6,508 nucleotides of DNA from Verrucomicrobiota bacterium (lineage in GTDB: Bacteria; Verrucomicrobiota; Verrucomicrobiia; Opitutales; Opitutaceae). A program made the position numbers and the translations under genes. The DNA lies in NCBI GenBank assembly GCA_030916665.1, contig JAUPWC010000375.1, positions 1-6,508 on the forward strand, in the 5' to 3' direction. This document shows positions 1-6,508 of the stretch, piece after piece; the stretch's first letter is position 1, and every line of letters begins with the position of its first letter. The notes beneath the pieces were generated by a model, which was given only the letters and a program-made list of their open reading frames with translations, was not told where the DNA came from and did not search any database.

Positions 1-597
1 GCCGTTGTGAAATTTCCCACGCTCGCGCAGGTCGAGGCCTCCGCCGTGCGTTGTCCGCACCCAGCCAGCGCCGAGAAGATGATTGCGCGCATCAAACAGG
101 TGCGCGCCAAGGGCGACTCCGTCGGGGGCGTCATCGAGTGCCGCGTGCGCGGCGTGCCGGTTGGCCTCGGCGAACCCGTGTTCGACCGGCTCGAGGCGGA
201 TCTCGCCAAGGCGATGCTCTCGCTGCCCGCGACCAAGGGTTTTGAGATCGGCAGCGGTTTCGGCGGCGTGCTCCTCAAGGGCTCGCAGCACAACGACGTC
301 TTCGTCAGCAAGCGCGGCCAGGTCGGCACCGCCACCAACCGCTCCGGCGGCGTGCAGGGCGGCATCAGCAACGGCGAGGAACTGGTCTTCCGCGTGGCCT
401 TCAAGCCCACCGCCACGATTCTCCAGAATCAGCGCACCGTGGACCTGCGCGGCGCTCGCACCGAGCTGAAGGCCCGCGGCCGCCACGACCCCTGTGTCGT
501 GCCGCGTGCGGTCGTGATCGTCGAGGCCATGACGGCCCTCGTGCTCGTGGACCACTGGATGCGCCACGCGGCGCAGAACCGCACTTTCAAATTCTGA
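1..597 (+). CDS. aroC: Chorismate synthase, C-terminal part (5' end outside window)
   Basis: Chorismate synthase converts 5-enolpyruvylshikimate-3-phosphate to chorismate using reduced FMN, the last step of the cytoplasmic shikimate pathway. The frame is open from base 1, so the GTG at 7 is an internal valine and not a start. The visible 198 residues are a little over half of the usual ~360. Family blocks seen in order: [10 protein letters not shown], the [16 protein letters not shown] block, [22 protein letters not shown], and near the C-terminus [10 protein letters not shown] (codons from 481), followed by the usual short tail. These blocks are characteristic and there is no sign of decay. 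The stop is followed directly by a hairpin terminator, so aroC appears to be the last gene of its transcript. Identification is secure; only the N-terminal half is unseen. Confidence 0.97.
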   Translation, partial: AVVKFPTLAQVEASAVRCPHPASAEKMIARIKQVRAKGDSVGGVIECRVRGVPVGLGEPVFDRLEADLAKAMLSLPATKGFEIGSGFGGVLLKGSQHNDVFVSKRGQVGTATNRSGGVQGGISNGEELVFRVAFKPTATILQNQRTVDLRGARTELKARGRHDPCVVPRAVVIVEAMTALVLVDHWMRHAAQNRTFKF

Positions 598-630
598 ACC
601 CACCCCGCCGCCGGCGTGGGTTTGCGTTTT
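598..630 (+). terminator. Intrinsic terminator after aroC
   Basis: Starting at the base after the aroC stop, ACCCAC (598-603) pairs with GTGGGT (616-621). After one C/C mismatch, CCG (605-607) pairs with CGG (612-614) around a four-base loop. The stem is followed by a T-rich stretch, TTTGCGTTTT. The U tract is interrupted, so efficiency may be moderate. The 3' arm covers the GTG at 616, which argues against that codon as the start of the next gene. Confidence 0.6.
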
Positions 631-657
631 GGGCCGCATCGGCGATTTTCGGTTAAA

Positions 658-1431
658 ATGAATTCCGTCTATTTCATCCTCGGCACTCCCGGCTCCGGCC
701 GCCGGGCCCTTGTGCGCGACCTGATCGCAAACGGTCTCGGCGCCGACGAGAAGGCCGTGGTGCTGCTGGCGGAGGGCGAGGCTGCCGATCCGCAGGACGA
801 GAAGCTCGCTGCGCTGGCCAACGTCGAGATCCGCCGCTGGCAGTGGACCGCGCCGAACTTGCCGCGCCTGAAGCTGCCCGCCGGGGCCACCGTGTTTTTC
901 CTCGCGGATTCCCTGGTCAGTCCGATCGACCAGCTCGAGGCGCTCAAACCCTGGCTGGAGCAGCAGGGACTGGAACTGGCCCGCATTTTCACGGTGTTGG
1001 ATTGCGGCCTGGCGGAAAAGCACCCGGTGCTCGGCCAGTGGTTCGATGCCTGCATCCGTTTTTCGGACGTGGTTTTCCTGACCAACCGCGCCGGCGTCGG
1101 CAACAAGTGGCTCAGCGACTTCCTCAAGCATTTCAAGGACGAGCGTTTTCCCTGCCATTTCGTGCAGGTGAAAACCAAGGGCGATCTCCCGACCCCGCTC
1201 GTCTGGCTCGATCCGACCCCCCGGCGTGTTTCCCAATATTTCGAGGAGGATTATGTCGATCTGAGCGACGTGATCATCGAGACCGGCGACGACGAGGATG
1301 ACGAAGGCGAGGCCGTCGAGCCCGGCGAGGACGACGGCATCATCCCGCCCGAGCCGTATTTCGTCCGCCAGCGCAGCGGTCGTCGTGATCGCGAGGTGCC
1401 GGACATCCGCGACTTTCTGACCAAGAAATAA
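658..1431 (+). CDS. CobW-like P-loop protein of unknown function with degenerate Walker A and acidic tail
   Basis: A 257-residue cytoplasmic protein whose function I do not recognise. The N-terminus VYFILGTPGSGRRALV has the shape of a Walker A loop after a first beta strand, but the essential Lys and Ser/Thr are both Arg (R15, R16). FFLADSL around residue 80 and SDVVFLTNRAGVGNKW around 136-151 resemble later strands of CobW/G3E GTPases, with TNRAGV where a guanine-specificity NKxD would lie. Residues 211-226 are almost all Asp/Glu, followed by a basic end (RQRSGRRDRE, ending in TKK). I start at ATG 658 because the first beta strand and P-loop follow at once. The in-frame GTG at 616 lies in the aroC terminator and would only add a non-conserved arginine-rich leader. 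No clear Shine-Dalgarno precedes 658. ada follows 51 bp downstream. GTPase activity is doubtful; a nucleotide-binding or purely structural role is possible. Confidence 0.75.
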   Translation: MNSVYFILGTPGSGRRALVRDLIANGLGADEKAVVLLAEGEAADPQDEKLAALANVEIRRWQWTAPNLPRLKLPAGATVFFLADSLVSPIDQLEALKPWLEQQGLELARIFTVLDCGLAEKHPVLGQWFDACIRFSDVVFLTNRAGVGNKWLSDFLKHFKDERFPCHFVQVKTKGDLPTPLVWLDPTPRRVSQYFEEDYVDLSDVIIETGDDEDDEGEAVEPGEDDGIIPPEPYFVRQRSGRRDREVPDIRDFLTKK

Positions 1432-1443
1432 CCTGCCCGAAAT

Positions 1444-1466
1444 CCGGCGGCGCCTCCGCCCGCCGG
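1444..1466 (+). other. GC-rich hairpin between the P-loop gene and ada
   Basis: CCGGCGG (1444-1450) pairs perfectly with CCGCCGG (1460-1466) around a nine-base loop, starting 12 bases after the upstream stop. No T tract follows, so it is not a standard intrinsic terminator on either strand. It could stabilise the 3' end of the upstream message, cause pausing, or be chance in GC-rich DNA. It ends 16 bases before the ada ATG. Confidence 0.35.
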
Positions 1467-1482
1467 CTTGCTAGAGTGGGGC

Positions 1483-2577
1483 ATGATTCAACCTGAAGCC
1501 GCCTTGTCCGCCGCCCCGCCACCCCTGCCCAGTCCGCGCACGATGTATCGCGCGCTGGCCCGGCGCGATTCCGCCTACGAGGGCGTGTTCTTCACGGGCG
1601 TGAAGACCACCGGCATCTTCTGTCGGCCCACCTGCAAGGCCAAGAAGCCGCTGCCACAGAACGTGGAGTTTTTCCCAAACGTGACCGAGGCCCTGCACGG
1701 CGGCTACCGGCCCTGCCGCCTCTGCCGGCCGATGGACGGCAGCAAGCCGGTGCCGCCGTTGGTCGAGAAGCTGCGCCGGGCCGCCGAGGAAGCGCCCGAT
1801 GGTCGCGTGACCGACAAGGATCTCATGGCGATGGGCGTCGAACCGACCACCGCCCGCCGGCAGTTCAAGGCCTACCACGGCATGACCTTTCACGCCTACC
1901 AGCGCGCGCGGCGCATGGGCCTCGCGTTGCGCGACGTGCAGTCGGGCAAGCCGGTCATCGAGGCGCAACTTGATCGTGGCTACGAATCCACCAGCGGTTT
2001 TCGCGAAGCCTTCGCGCGCGTCTTCGGGGCGCCGCCACGCGGAGCGAAAAACGCCGCCTGCCTGCTCGCGCGCCGTCTGGAGACCCCCCTCGGCACCATG
2101 CTCGCGTTGGCCGACGATGGCGGCCTGCGATTGCTCGAGTTCGTGGACCGGCGCGGCCTCGAGCGCGAGCTGGTCGGCCTGCGCCGCCGGCTCGAGTGCG
2201 CCATCGTGCCGGGCAACCATGCGTTGCTCGACCGGACCGCGGCGGAACTGACCGAGTATTTCGCGGGCACGCGGATGAAGTTCTCGATGCCGCTAGTGCC
2301 GGTGGGCTCGGACTTCCAGTTGCGCGTGTGGACCGAGCTGCAACGGATCGCGCCGGGTCGCACGTGCAGTTACGCCGAGATGGCGGCGCGACTGGGCATC
2401 CCCAAGGGTCCGCGCGCCATCGGGCGCGCCAACGGCTCCAACATGCTGGCCATCGTCATCCCCTGCCACCGCGTCATCAACGCCGACGGCAGCCTCTGCG
2501 GCTACGCCGGGGGCCTCTGGCGCAAGCAGCGCCTGCTGGAGCACGAGCGCCGATTCGCCAAGGGTGGAGCGGGCTGA
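1483..2577 (+). CDS. ada: Bifunctional Ada: methylphosphotriester/O6-methylguanine-DNA methyltransferase and AraC-type regulator
   Basis: Ada removes methyl groups from DNA phosphotriesters (N-domain) and from O6-methylguanine (C-domain). In characterised relatives, methylation of the N-domain cysteine turns it into an activator of alkylation-response genes, including its own. All three parts are present in 364 residues (E. coli Ada has 354). The zinc/methyl-acceptor domain has C47 and C51 in TGIFCRPTC, and C78 and C81 in YRPCRLC; C47 is the likely acceptor. An AraC-type helix-turn-helix region lies at about residues 95-188. The methyltransferase domain, from about 193, has active-site C328 in IPCHRVI, with R311 and N320 at the spacing of the arginine finger and conserved Asn of human MGMT. 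I start at ATG 1483, preceded by a purine-rich GAGTGGGG. The in-frame TTG at 1468 is less likely, and ATG 1543 would also leave the domains intact. No frame damage is seen. Self-regulation is inferred from the family; no Ada box was identified upstream. Confidence 0.96.
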   Translation: MIQPEAALSAAPPPLPSPRTMYRALARRDSAYEGVFFTGVKTTGIFCRPTCKAKKPLPQNVEFFPNVTEALHGGYRPCRLCRPMDGSKPVPPLVEKLRRAAEEAPDGRVTDKDLMAMGVEPTTARRQFKAYHGMTFHAYQRARRMGLALRDVQSGKPVIEAQLDRGYESTSGFREAFARVFGAPPRGAKNAACLLARRLETPLGTMLALADDGGLRLLEFVDRRGLERELVGLRRRLECAIVPGNHALLDRTAAELTEYFAGTRMKFSMPLVPVGSDFQLRVWTELQRIAPGRTCSYAEMAARLGIPKGPRAIGRANGSNMLAIVIPCHRVINADGSLCGYAGGLWRKQRLLEHERRFAKGGAG

Positions 2578-2595
2578 TCTCTGCGCGCTGGTCAA

Positions 2596-2617
2596 AACGT
2601 GTTGGGGTCAACGCGTT
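2596..2617 (+). other. Hairpin downstream of ada
   Basis: AACGTGTTG (2596-2604) pairs with CAACGCGTT (2609-2617) over nine base pairs, one of them T-G, around a GGGT tetraloop, 18 bases after the ada stop. No T tract follows on the + strand. It may mark or protect the ada mRNA 3' end. On the opposite strand it would be followed by a short T run, but no - strand gene ends here. Confidence 0.35.
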
Positions 2618-2637
2618 CCACCAAGAAAACAAAACTC

Positions 2638-2665
2638 TTGCGCCACCCGGGGCGGGGCGTATCCA
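2638..2665 (+). promoter_or_regulatory. Candidate sigma-70 promoter for tRNA-Leu
   Basis: TTGCGC (2638-2643) and TATCCA (2660-2665) are separated by 16 bases. An A-rich run at about 2623-2635 lies just upstream, in the position of an UP element, a feature common at stable-RNA promoters. Transcription would begin near 2672, about ten bases before the mature tRNA. The -10 match is imperfect. The call rests on position and on the tRNA needing its own promoter after ada. Confidence 0.35.
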
Positions 2666-2682
2666 TTGCCCTTCCGTTTTTT

Positions 2683-2767
2683 GCCCAGGTGGTGGAATTG
2701 GTAGACACGCAGGTCTCAGAAGCCTGTGCTTAACCGCATGGAGGTTCGAGTCCTCTCCTGGGCACCA
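2683..2767 (+). tRNA. tRNA-Leu, anticodon CAG
   Basis: An 85-base class II tRNA reading CUG leucine codons. The acceptor GCCCAGG (2683-2689) pairs with CCTGGGC (2757-2763), followed by discriminator A and an encoded CCA (2765-2767). The D-arm region GTGGAATTGGTAGACAC is typical of tRNA-Leu. The anticodon stem CAGGT/GCCTG encloses loop CTCAGAA with anticodon CAG at 2717-2719. A short extra arm (TGC/GCA, 2727-2738) and a T arm, GGAGG-TTCGAGT-CCTCT, complete the fold. CUG is a frequent leucine codon in this window, so this is probably a major Leu isoacceptor. It stands alone, between ada and a terminator. No duplicated tRNA 3' end or integrase was seen, so nothing suggests its use as an attachment site. 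Confidence 0.96.
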
Positions 2768-2771
2768 TTTG

Positions 2772-2810
2772 AAAAGTCCGCTGGCTTCCCGCCAGCGGAC
2801 TTTTACTTTT
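2772..2810 (+). terminator. Strong intrinsic terminator after tRNA-Leu
   Basis: A perfect 14-bp stem, AAAAGTCCGCTGGC (2772-2785) with GCCAGCGGACTTTT (2791-2804), encloses the loop TTCCC. The 3' arm ends in TTTT and continues ACTTTT. The stem starts four bases after the tRNA CCA. The A run at the 5' side and T run at the 3' side make it partly bidirectional. It should isolate the tRNA transcript from the following gene. Confidence 0.92.
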
Positions 2811-2820
2811 CCGGCACCCC

Positions 2821-4773
2821 GTGAAAACCTCGCCCACCCAAACCGCCCGACGCGGCCTCCCGACTTGGGGCGCGGTTCTGCTCATCGCAGGGACGGCGGT
2901 GCTGGCCTATCACAACTCGTTTGGTGTGCCGTTCATCTTCGACGACGACCTGTCGATCCGGGATAATCCGACCATCCGCAGCCTGACGACGGCCTGGTTG
3001 CCGCCGGGGCAGAGCGGATTGACCGTCAGCGGGCGGCCGCTGCTGAACTTCACGCTGGCGCTCAACTATGCGGCGCACGGCCTGTCGGCCTGGGGCTATC
3101 ACCTGCTCAACCTGCTGATCCATGTGGCGACGGGTTGCGCGTTGTTCGGGATTGTGCGGCGGACGCTGGAGCTAAATCGCACGACCCCGTCTCTGGCCGA
3201 GGCCCAGCGGGGTTCGGCGACCCCGCCCTACAACCGGGATGCGGCCTGGCTCGCGCTGGCGGCGGCGCTGTTGTGGACGCTGCATCCGCTGCAGACGCAG
3301 GCGGTGACCTACGTCATCCAGCGCGCCGAGTCGCTCGTCAGCCTGATGTATCTGCTGACGCTGTGGTGCTTCATCCGCTCGATCGAGCCCGGCGCGCCGA
3401 AACGCTGGACGGTGTTGGCGTGGGTGGCGTGCCTGCTCGGCATGGCCGCGAAGGAAGTCATGGTCACGGTGCCGGTGATGGTGGCGCTCTACGACCGGGT
3501 TTTCGTGGCGGGTTCGTGGACTGAGGTCTGGCGCCGGCGCCGGCGCATTCATCTTGCGCTGGCGGCAACGTGGCTGCTGCTGGTTTGGCTGGTCATGACG
3601 ACCGGAGGGCGCGGGGGCACGGCAGGTTTCGGCGGCGGGATGTCGCCGTGGGGCTATGCGCTCACGCAGGCAGGTGCGGTGGTGCAATATCTGAGGCTGG
3701 CGCTCTGGCCGCAGCCGCTGGTTTTCGACTACGGCAAGGACTTGGCGGCTGGCTGGAGTGAAGTCTGGTGGCAGACGCTGTTGCTCCTGCCCCTGCTCGT
3801 GGTGAGCGGCTGGGCGGCGTGGCGCGGACGGGCGAGCGGCTATCTGGGGGTTTTCTTCTTCGCGGTGCTGGCTCCGAGCTCGAGTTTTGTGCCGGTGGTG
3901 ACCCAGACAATGAGCGAACACCGGGTTTATCTGGCGCTCGCGGCCGTCGTGTCGCTGGTGGTCGTCGCGTTGCACGCGTGGCTGGGACGGCGGAGTTTCG
4001 CGGTGTTCGCCGTGCTGGCCGTGGCGCTTACGGTGACGACGATCCGGCGCAACCACGACTACCGAAGCGAGCTGGCCATCTGGGAGGACACGGTCGTCAA
4101 GCGTCCGCAGAACATCCGGGCCCTGAGCGCGCTGGCGGAGATTTACCAGAAGGCCGGGCGTTTTGACGAAGCGCGGGTGCTGCTGGAGGAAGCCGCGCGC
4201 GTCGCGCCCACGTCGGTCGAGGTGCGCAACAATCTCGGCAACGCCTGGATGAAGCTCGGTCGCTGGCCCGAGGCCATCGCCAGTTTCGAAGAGGCGCACC
4301 GGATAAAACCGGAGGAACCGGACGTGCTGAGCAACCTCGGCAACGCGCTGTTGCAGACAGGCCGCACGACCGAGGCGATCACGCGTTTCGAGGCGGCGCT
4401 GCGGCTCAAGCCGGATTTTCCCGAGCCGCGCTTCAACCTCGCCAACACGCTCGCGCAGCTCGGCCGTCTGGCGGAAGCCGAGCCGCACTACGCCCGTTAC
4501 GTTCAGCTCAAGCCTGATGATCCTGAGGCGCGCTCGAACTACGGCGACGTGCTGCTGGAACTTGGCCGCGGACCGAAAGCGCTGGGCCAGTTCGAAGCGG
4601 CGATCCGGCTGAAACCGGACCGCGCCGAGCTGCACAACAACCTCGGAGTAGCCCTCGCGCGCCTCGGCCGGCCGCAGGAAGCCGTGCCGTGTTTTCAGGA
4701 GGCGCTGCGGCTTCAGCCGGATTTCACCGGCGCTCAAGTGAACCTCGAGCGTGCCAGCCGGGAGATCAAGTGA
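2821..4773 (+). CDS. TMTC-like polytopic membrane protein with six C-terminal TPR repeats
   Basis: A 650-residue inner-membrane protein. A first transmembrane helix (about 15-32) leads to FIFDDDLSIRDNPTI, with D41-D43 in a loop just after it, where GT-C-fold glycosyltransferases carry their acidic catalytic/metal motif. HPLQTQAVTYVIQRAESL (from H155) and SEHRVYLAL (from S365) match motifs I associate with the TMTC/DUF1736 family. About ten hydrophobic segments extend to about residue 415. From residue 431 there are six TPR units at a regular 34-residue spacing (NNLGNAW..., SNLGNAL..., FNLANTL..., NNLGVAL...), each ending in a xLKPD/xIKPE-like turn. By family analogy it could transfer sugars from a lipid carrier to protein, but the substrate is unknown. 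Start: GTG 2821 is the only start codon in frame after the stop at 2770, and it has no Shine-Dalgarno. It lies ten bases after the tRNA terminator, so its promoter is unclear. Residues 121-140 look like an insert (see the separate entry). Confidence 0.85.
   Translation: MKTSPTQTARRGLPTWGAVLLIAGTAVLAYHNSFGVPFIFDDDLSIRDNPTIRSLTTAWLPPGQSGLTVSGRPLLNFTLALNYAAHGLSAWGYHLLNLLIHVATGCALFGIVRRTLELNRTTPSLAEAQRGSATPPYNRDAAWLALAAALLWTLHPLQTQAVTYVIQRAESLVSLMYLLTLWCFIRSIEPGAPKRWTVLAWVACLLGMAAKEVMVTVPVMVALYDRVFVAGSWTEVWRRRRRIHLALAATWLLLVWLVMTTGGRGGTAGFGGGMSPWGYALTQAGAVVQYLRLALWPQPLVFDYGKDLAAGWSEVWWQTLLLLPLLVVSGWAAWRGRASGYLGVFFFAVLAPSSSFVPVVTQTMSEHRVYLALAAVVSLVVVALHAWLGRRSFAVFAVLAVALTVTTIRRNHDYRSELAIWEDTVVKRPQNIRALSALAEIYQKAGRFDEARVLLEEAARVAPTSVEVRNNLGNAWMKLGRWPEAIASFEEAHRIKPEEPDVLSNLGNALLQTGRTTEAITRFEAALRLKPDFPEPRFNLANTLAQLGRLAEAEPHYARYVQLKPDDPEARSNYGDVLLELGRGPKALGQFEAAIRLKPDRAELHNNLGVALARLGRPQEAVPCFQEALRLQPDFTGAQVNLERASREIK
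3207..3226 (+). repeat. Intragenic palindrome within an in-frame insert of the TMTC-like gene
   Basis: GCGGGGT (3207-3213) pairs perfectly with ACCCCGC (3220-3226) around loop TCGGCG. It lies in a hydrophilic stretch (residues 121-140, PSLAEAQRGSATPPY in the middle) joining two membrane helices. Family relatives, as I remember them, have a short loop there. An alternative pairing, GCCGA (3196-3200) with TCGGC (3214-3218), overlaps it. It could be a copy of a dispersed palindromic element that inserted in frame. No second copy is in this window, so the call is tentative. Confidence 0.35.
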
Positions 4774-4818
4774 CCCGACGGGGCGGTCTTAGATTGGCCG
4801 GATTCAGCACCCTGAGCG

Positions 4819-4833
4819 AGAGGCGAAGAGATG
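4819..4833 (+). promoter_or_regulatory. Likely ribosome binding site and original start of the response regulator
   Basis: AGAGG (4819-4823) stands seven bases before ATG 4831, the best Shine-Dalgarno spacing near this gene. The frame opened here (MAIMHAEAV...) does not reach the receiver domain. The conserved first strand, NVLLV, is in another frame from 4871. If this was the native start, one more frame change lies between 4831 and 4871. Confidence 0.35.
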
Positions 4834-5403
4834 GCCATTATGCACGCCGAAGCGGTGCTACGACGCATTCTTGAATGTGCTGCTGGTCGCGGCGTGTCGT
4901 TATTCGCCAGATGTTTGCCCAGGCGCTGGGCAGCATGCCGGGGTTCACCGTCGTGGGCGGCGCCTCCAACCCGAAGGAGGCGGCTGCGCTCTGTGAGAAA
5001 ACGGAACCCGATATGGGGGTGCTCGACATCAACCTCGGCGGCGCGTCCGGTCTCAGTTTGCCGGAATCGCTGCGCGAGAAATATTCGCCGGCCCGCGTCG
5101 TGATCTTTTCCGGCATCACGGATCGCAACGTGCTGGAGTGGGCGTTGGCGCTGGGTGCGAGGGGCATCGTGGAGAAAACCGCCACGCTCGACCAGCTGAT
5201 CGAGGCCGTGACCGCAGTGGCGGCCGCCCGGATGTATCTGAGCAAGGTGCCGGCCTCGATACGCGGGCGCTTCGAGGGCGAGCTGAACCAGCGCGCGCGA
5301 GGTGCTGCTGCACATCGCCAAGGGGCTCGGGGTGGAGGAAATCGCCATCAAACTGGGCGTCCAGCTGCGATTGATCCAGCCGTCGTGAAAACCGTGCAGG
5401 CGG

Positions 5404-5411
<8 letters not shown>
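4831..5411 (+). pseudogene. NarL/LuxR-type response regulator, frameshifted and truncated
   Basis: The parts of a two-component response regulator are present but in different frames. LNVLLV (from 4871) is the first receiver strand. After seven bases where nine would be expected for the VEDH-type acidic turn, the frame moves to VVIRQMFAQ (from 4896), and the core runs in it to about 5291. The phospho-acceptor Asp (VLDINL, 5025-5027), the switch Ser (VIFSG, 5109) and the Lys (VEKTA, 5175) are present. The HTH domain begins LNQ, then shifts to AREVLLHIAKGL...VEEIAIKLGV (5293-5385), hits TGA at 5386, and continues as REN in a third frame (5384). The rest of the final helix is not recognisable and the phosphorylase gene begins. 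A gene caller would report a single frame, 4875-5411 (178 residues), whose ends are scrambled. The acidic pair needed for Mg2+ binding is missing. No cognate kinase is nearby. Assembly error is an alternative to real decay. Confidence 0.8.

Positions 5412-6508
<1,097 letters not shown>

Noticed and set aside
616..657. GTG 616 as the start of the P-loop protein
   Set aside because: It lies in the 3' arm of the aroC terminator and adds only a short non-conserved basic leader before the natural start at 658.
1471..2220. 249-residue open frame on the - strand opposite ada
   Set aside because: Antisense to a complete, motif-verified ada. No family features.
2641..2682. GC-rich stretch followed by a T run just before the tRNA as a terminator for ada
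   Set aside because: The only stem I can draw (CGCC/GGCG) is short and lies more than 20 bases from the T run, so the geometry does not fit an intrinsic terminator.
2683..2767. tRNA-Leu as an integration site for a mobile island
   Set aside because: There is no integrase gene, no repeated tRNA 3' end in the window, and no change of base composition beside it.
2196..2966. 256-residue + strand open frame from within ada across the tRNA into the TMTC-like gene
   Set aside because: It is out of frame with ada, reads through a tRNA and a terminator, and has low-complexity Arg/Gly/His-rich composition.
3172..4737. 521-residue open frame on the - strand opposite the TMTC-like gene
   Set aside because: It lies antisense to a well-supported gene. 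Its translation is rich in Arg, Gln and His without recognisable motifs, as expected for an antisense shadow of high-GC repeated TPR codons.

Overview
The window is high-GC bacterial chromosome with ordinary housekeeping and accessory genes. The lineage is not proven by the sequence. GC content, weak Shine-Dalgarno sites at several starts and a degenerate CobW-like P-loop protein of a type I associate with Verrucomicrobiota (Opitutaceae-like) make that phylum my best guess. This is inference.

Layout on the + strand: (1) the C-terminal part of chorismate synthase (aroC, 1-597), closed by a hairpin terminator (598-630); (2) a 257-residue P-loop protein of unknown function (658-1431) with a degenerate nucleotide-binding motif and an acidic tail; (3) a complete three-domain Ada protein for methylation-damage repair and regulation (1483-2577); (4) a tRNA-Leu with anticodon CAG (2683-2767) with a plausible promoter before it and a very strong intrinsic terminator after it; (5) a 650-residue membrane protein (2821-4773) with a TMTC/GT-C-like N-terminal half and six C-terminal TPR repeats; (6) a decayed NarL/LuxR-type response regulator (4831-5411) broken by at least three frame changes. 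On the - strand, facing it, is the C-terminal ~85% of a pyrimidine-nucleoside/thymidine phosphorylase (deoA/pdp, 5404-6508), which runs off the window edge.

The genes do not form one pathway: aromatic amino acid synthesis, DNA alkylation repair, a tRNA, envelope/glycan-related membrane function, defunct signalling and nucleoside salvage sit side by side. The P-loop gene and ada are 51 bp apart and may be co-transcribed. The tRNA is its own transcription unit. No mobile element, CRISPR array or phage gene is visible. The points most worth a second look are the response-regulator pseudogene, whose frame changes all go in the same direction; the arginine-for-lysine Walker A protein; and a palindrome-containing in-frame insert in the membrane protein.
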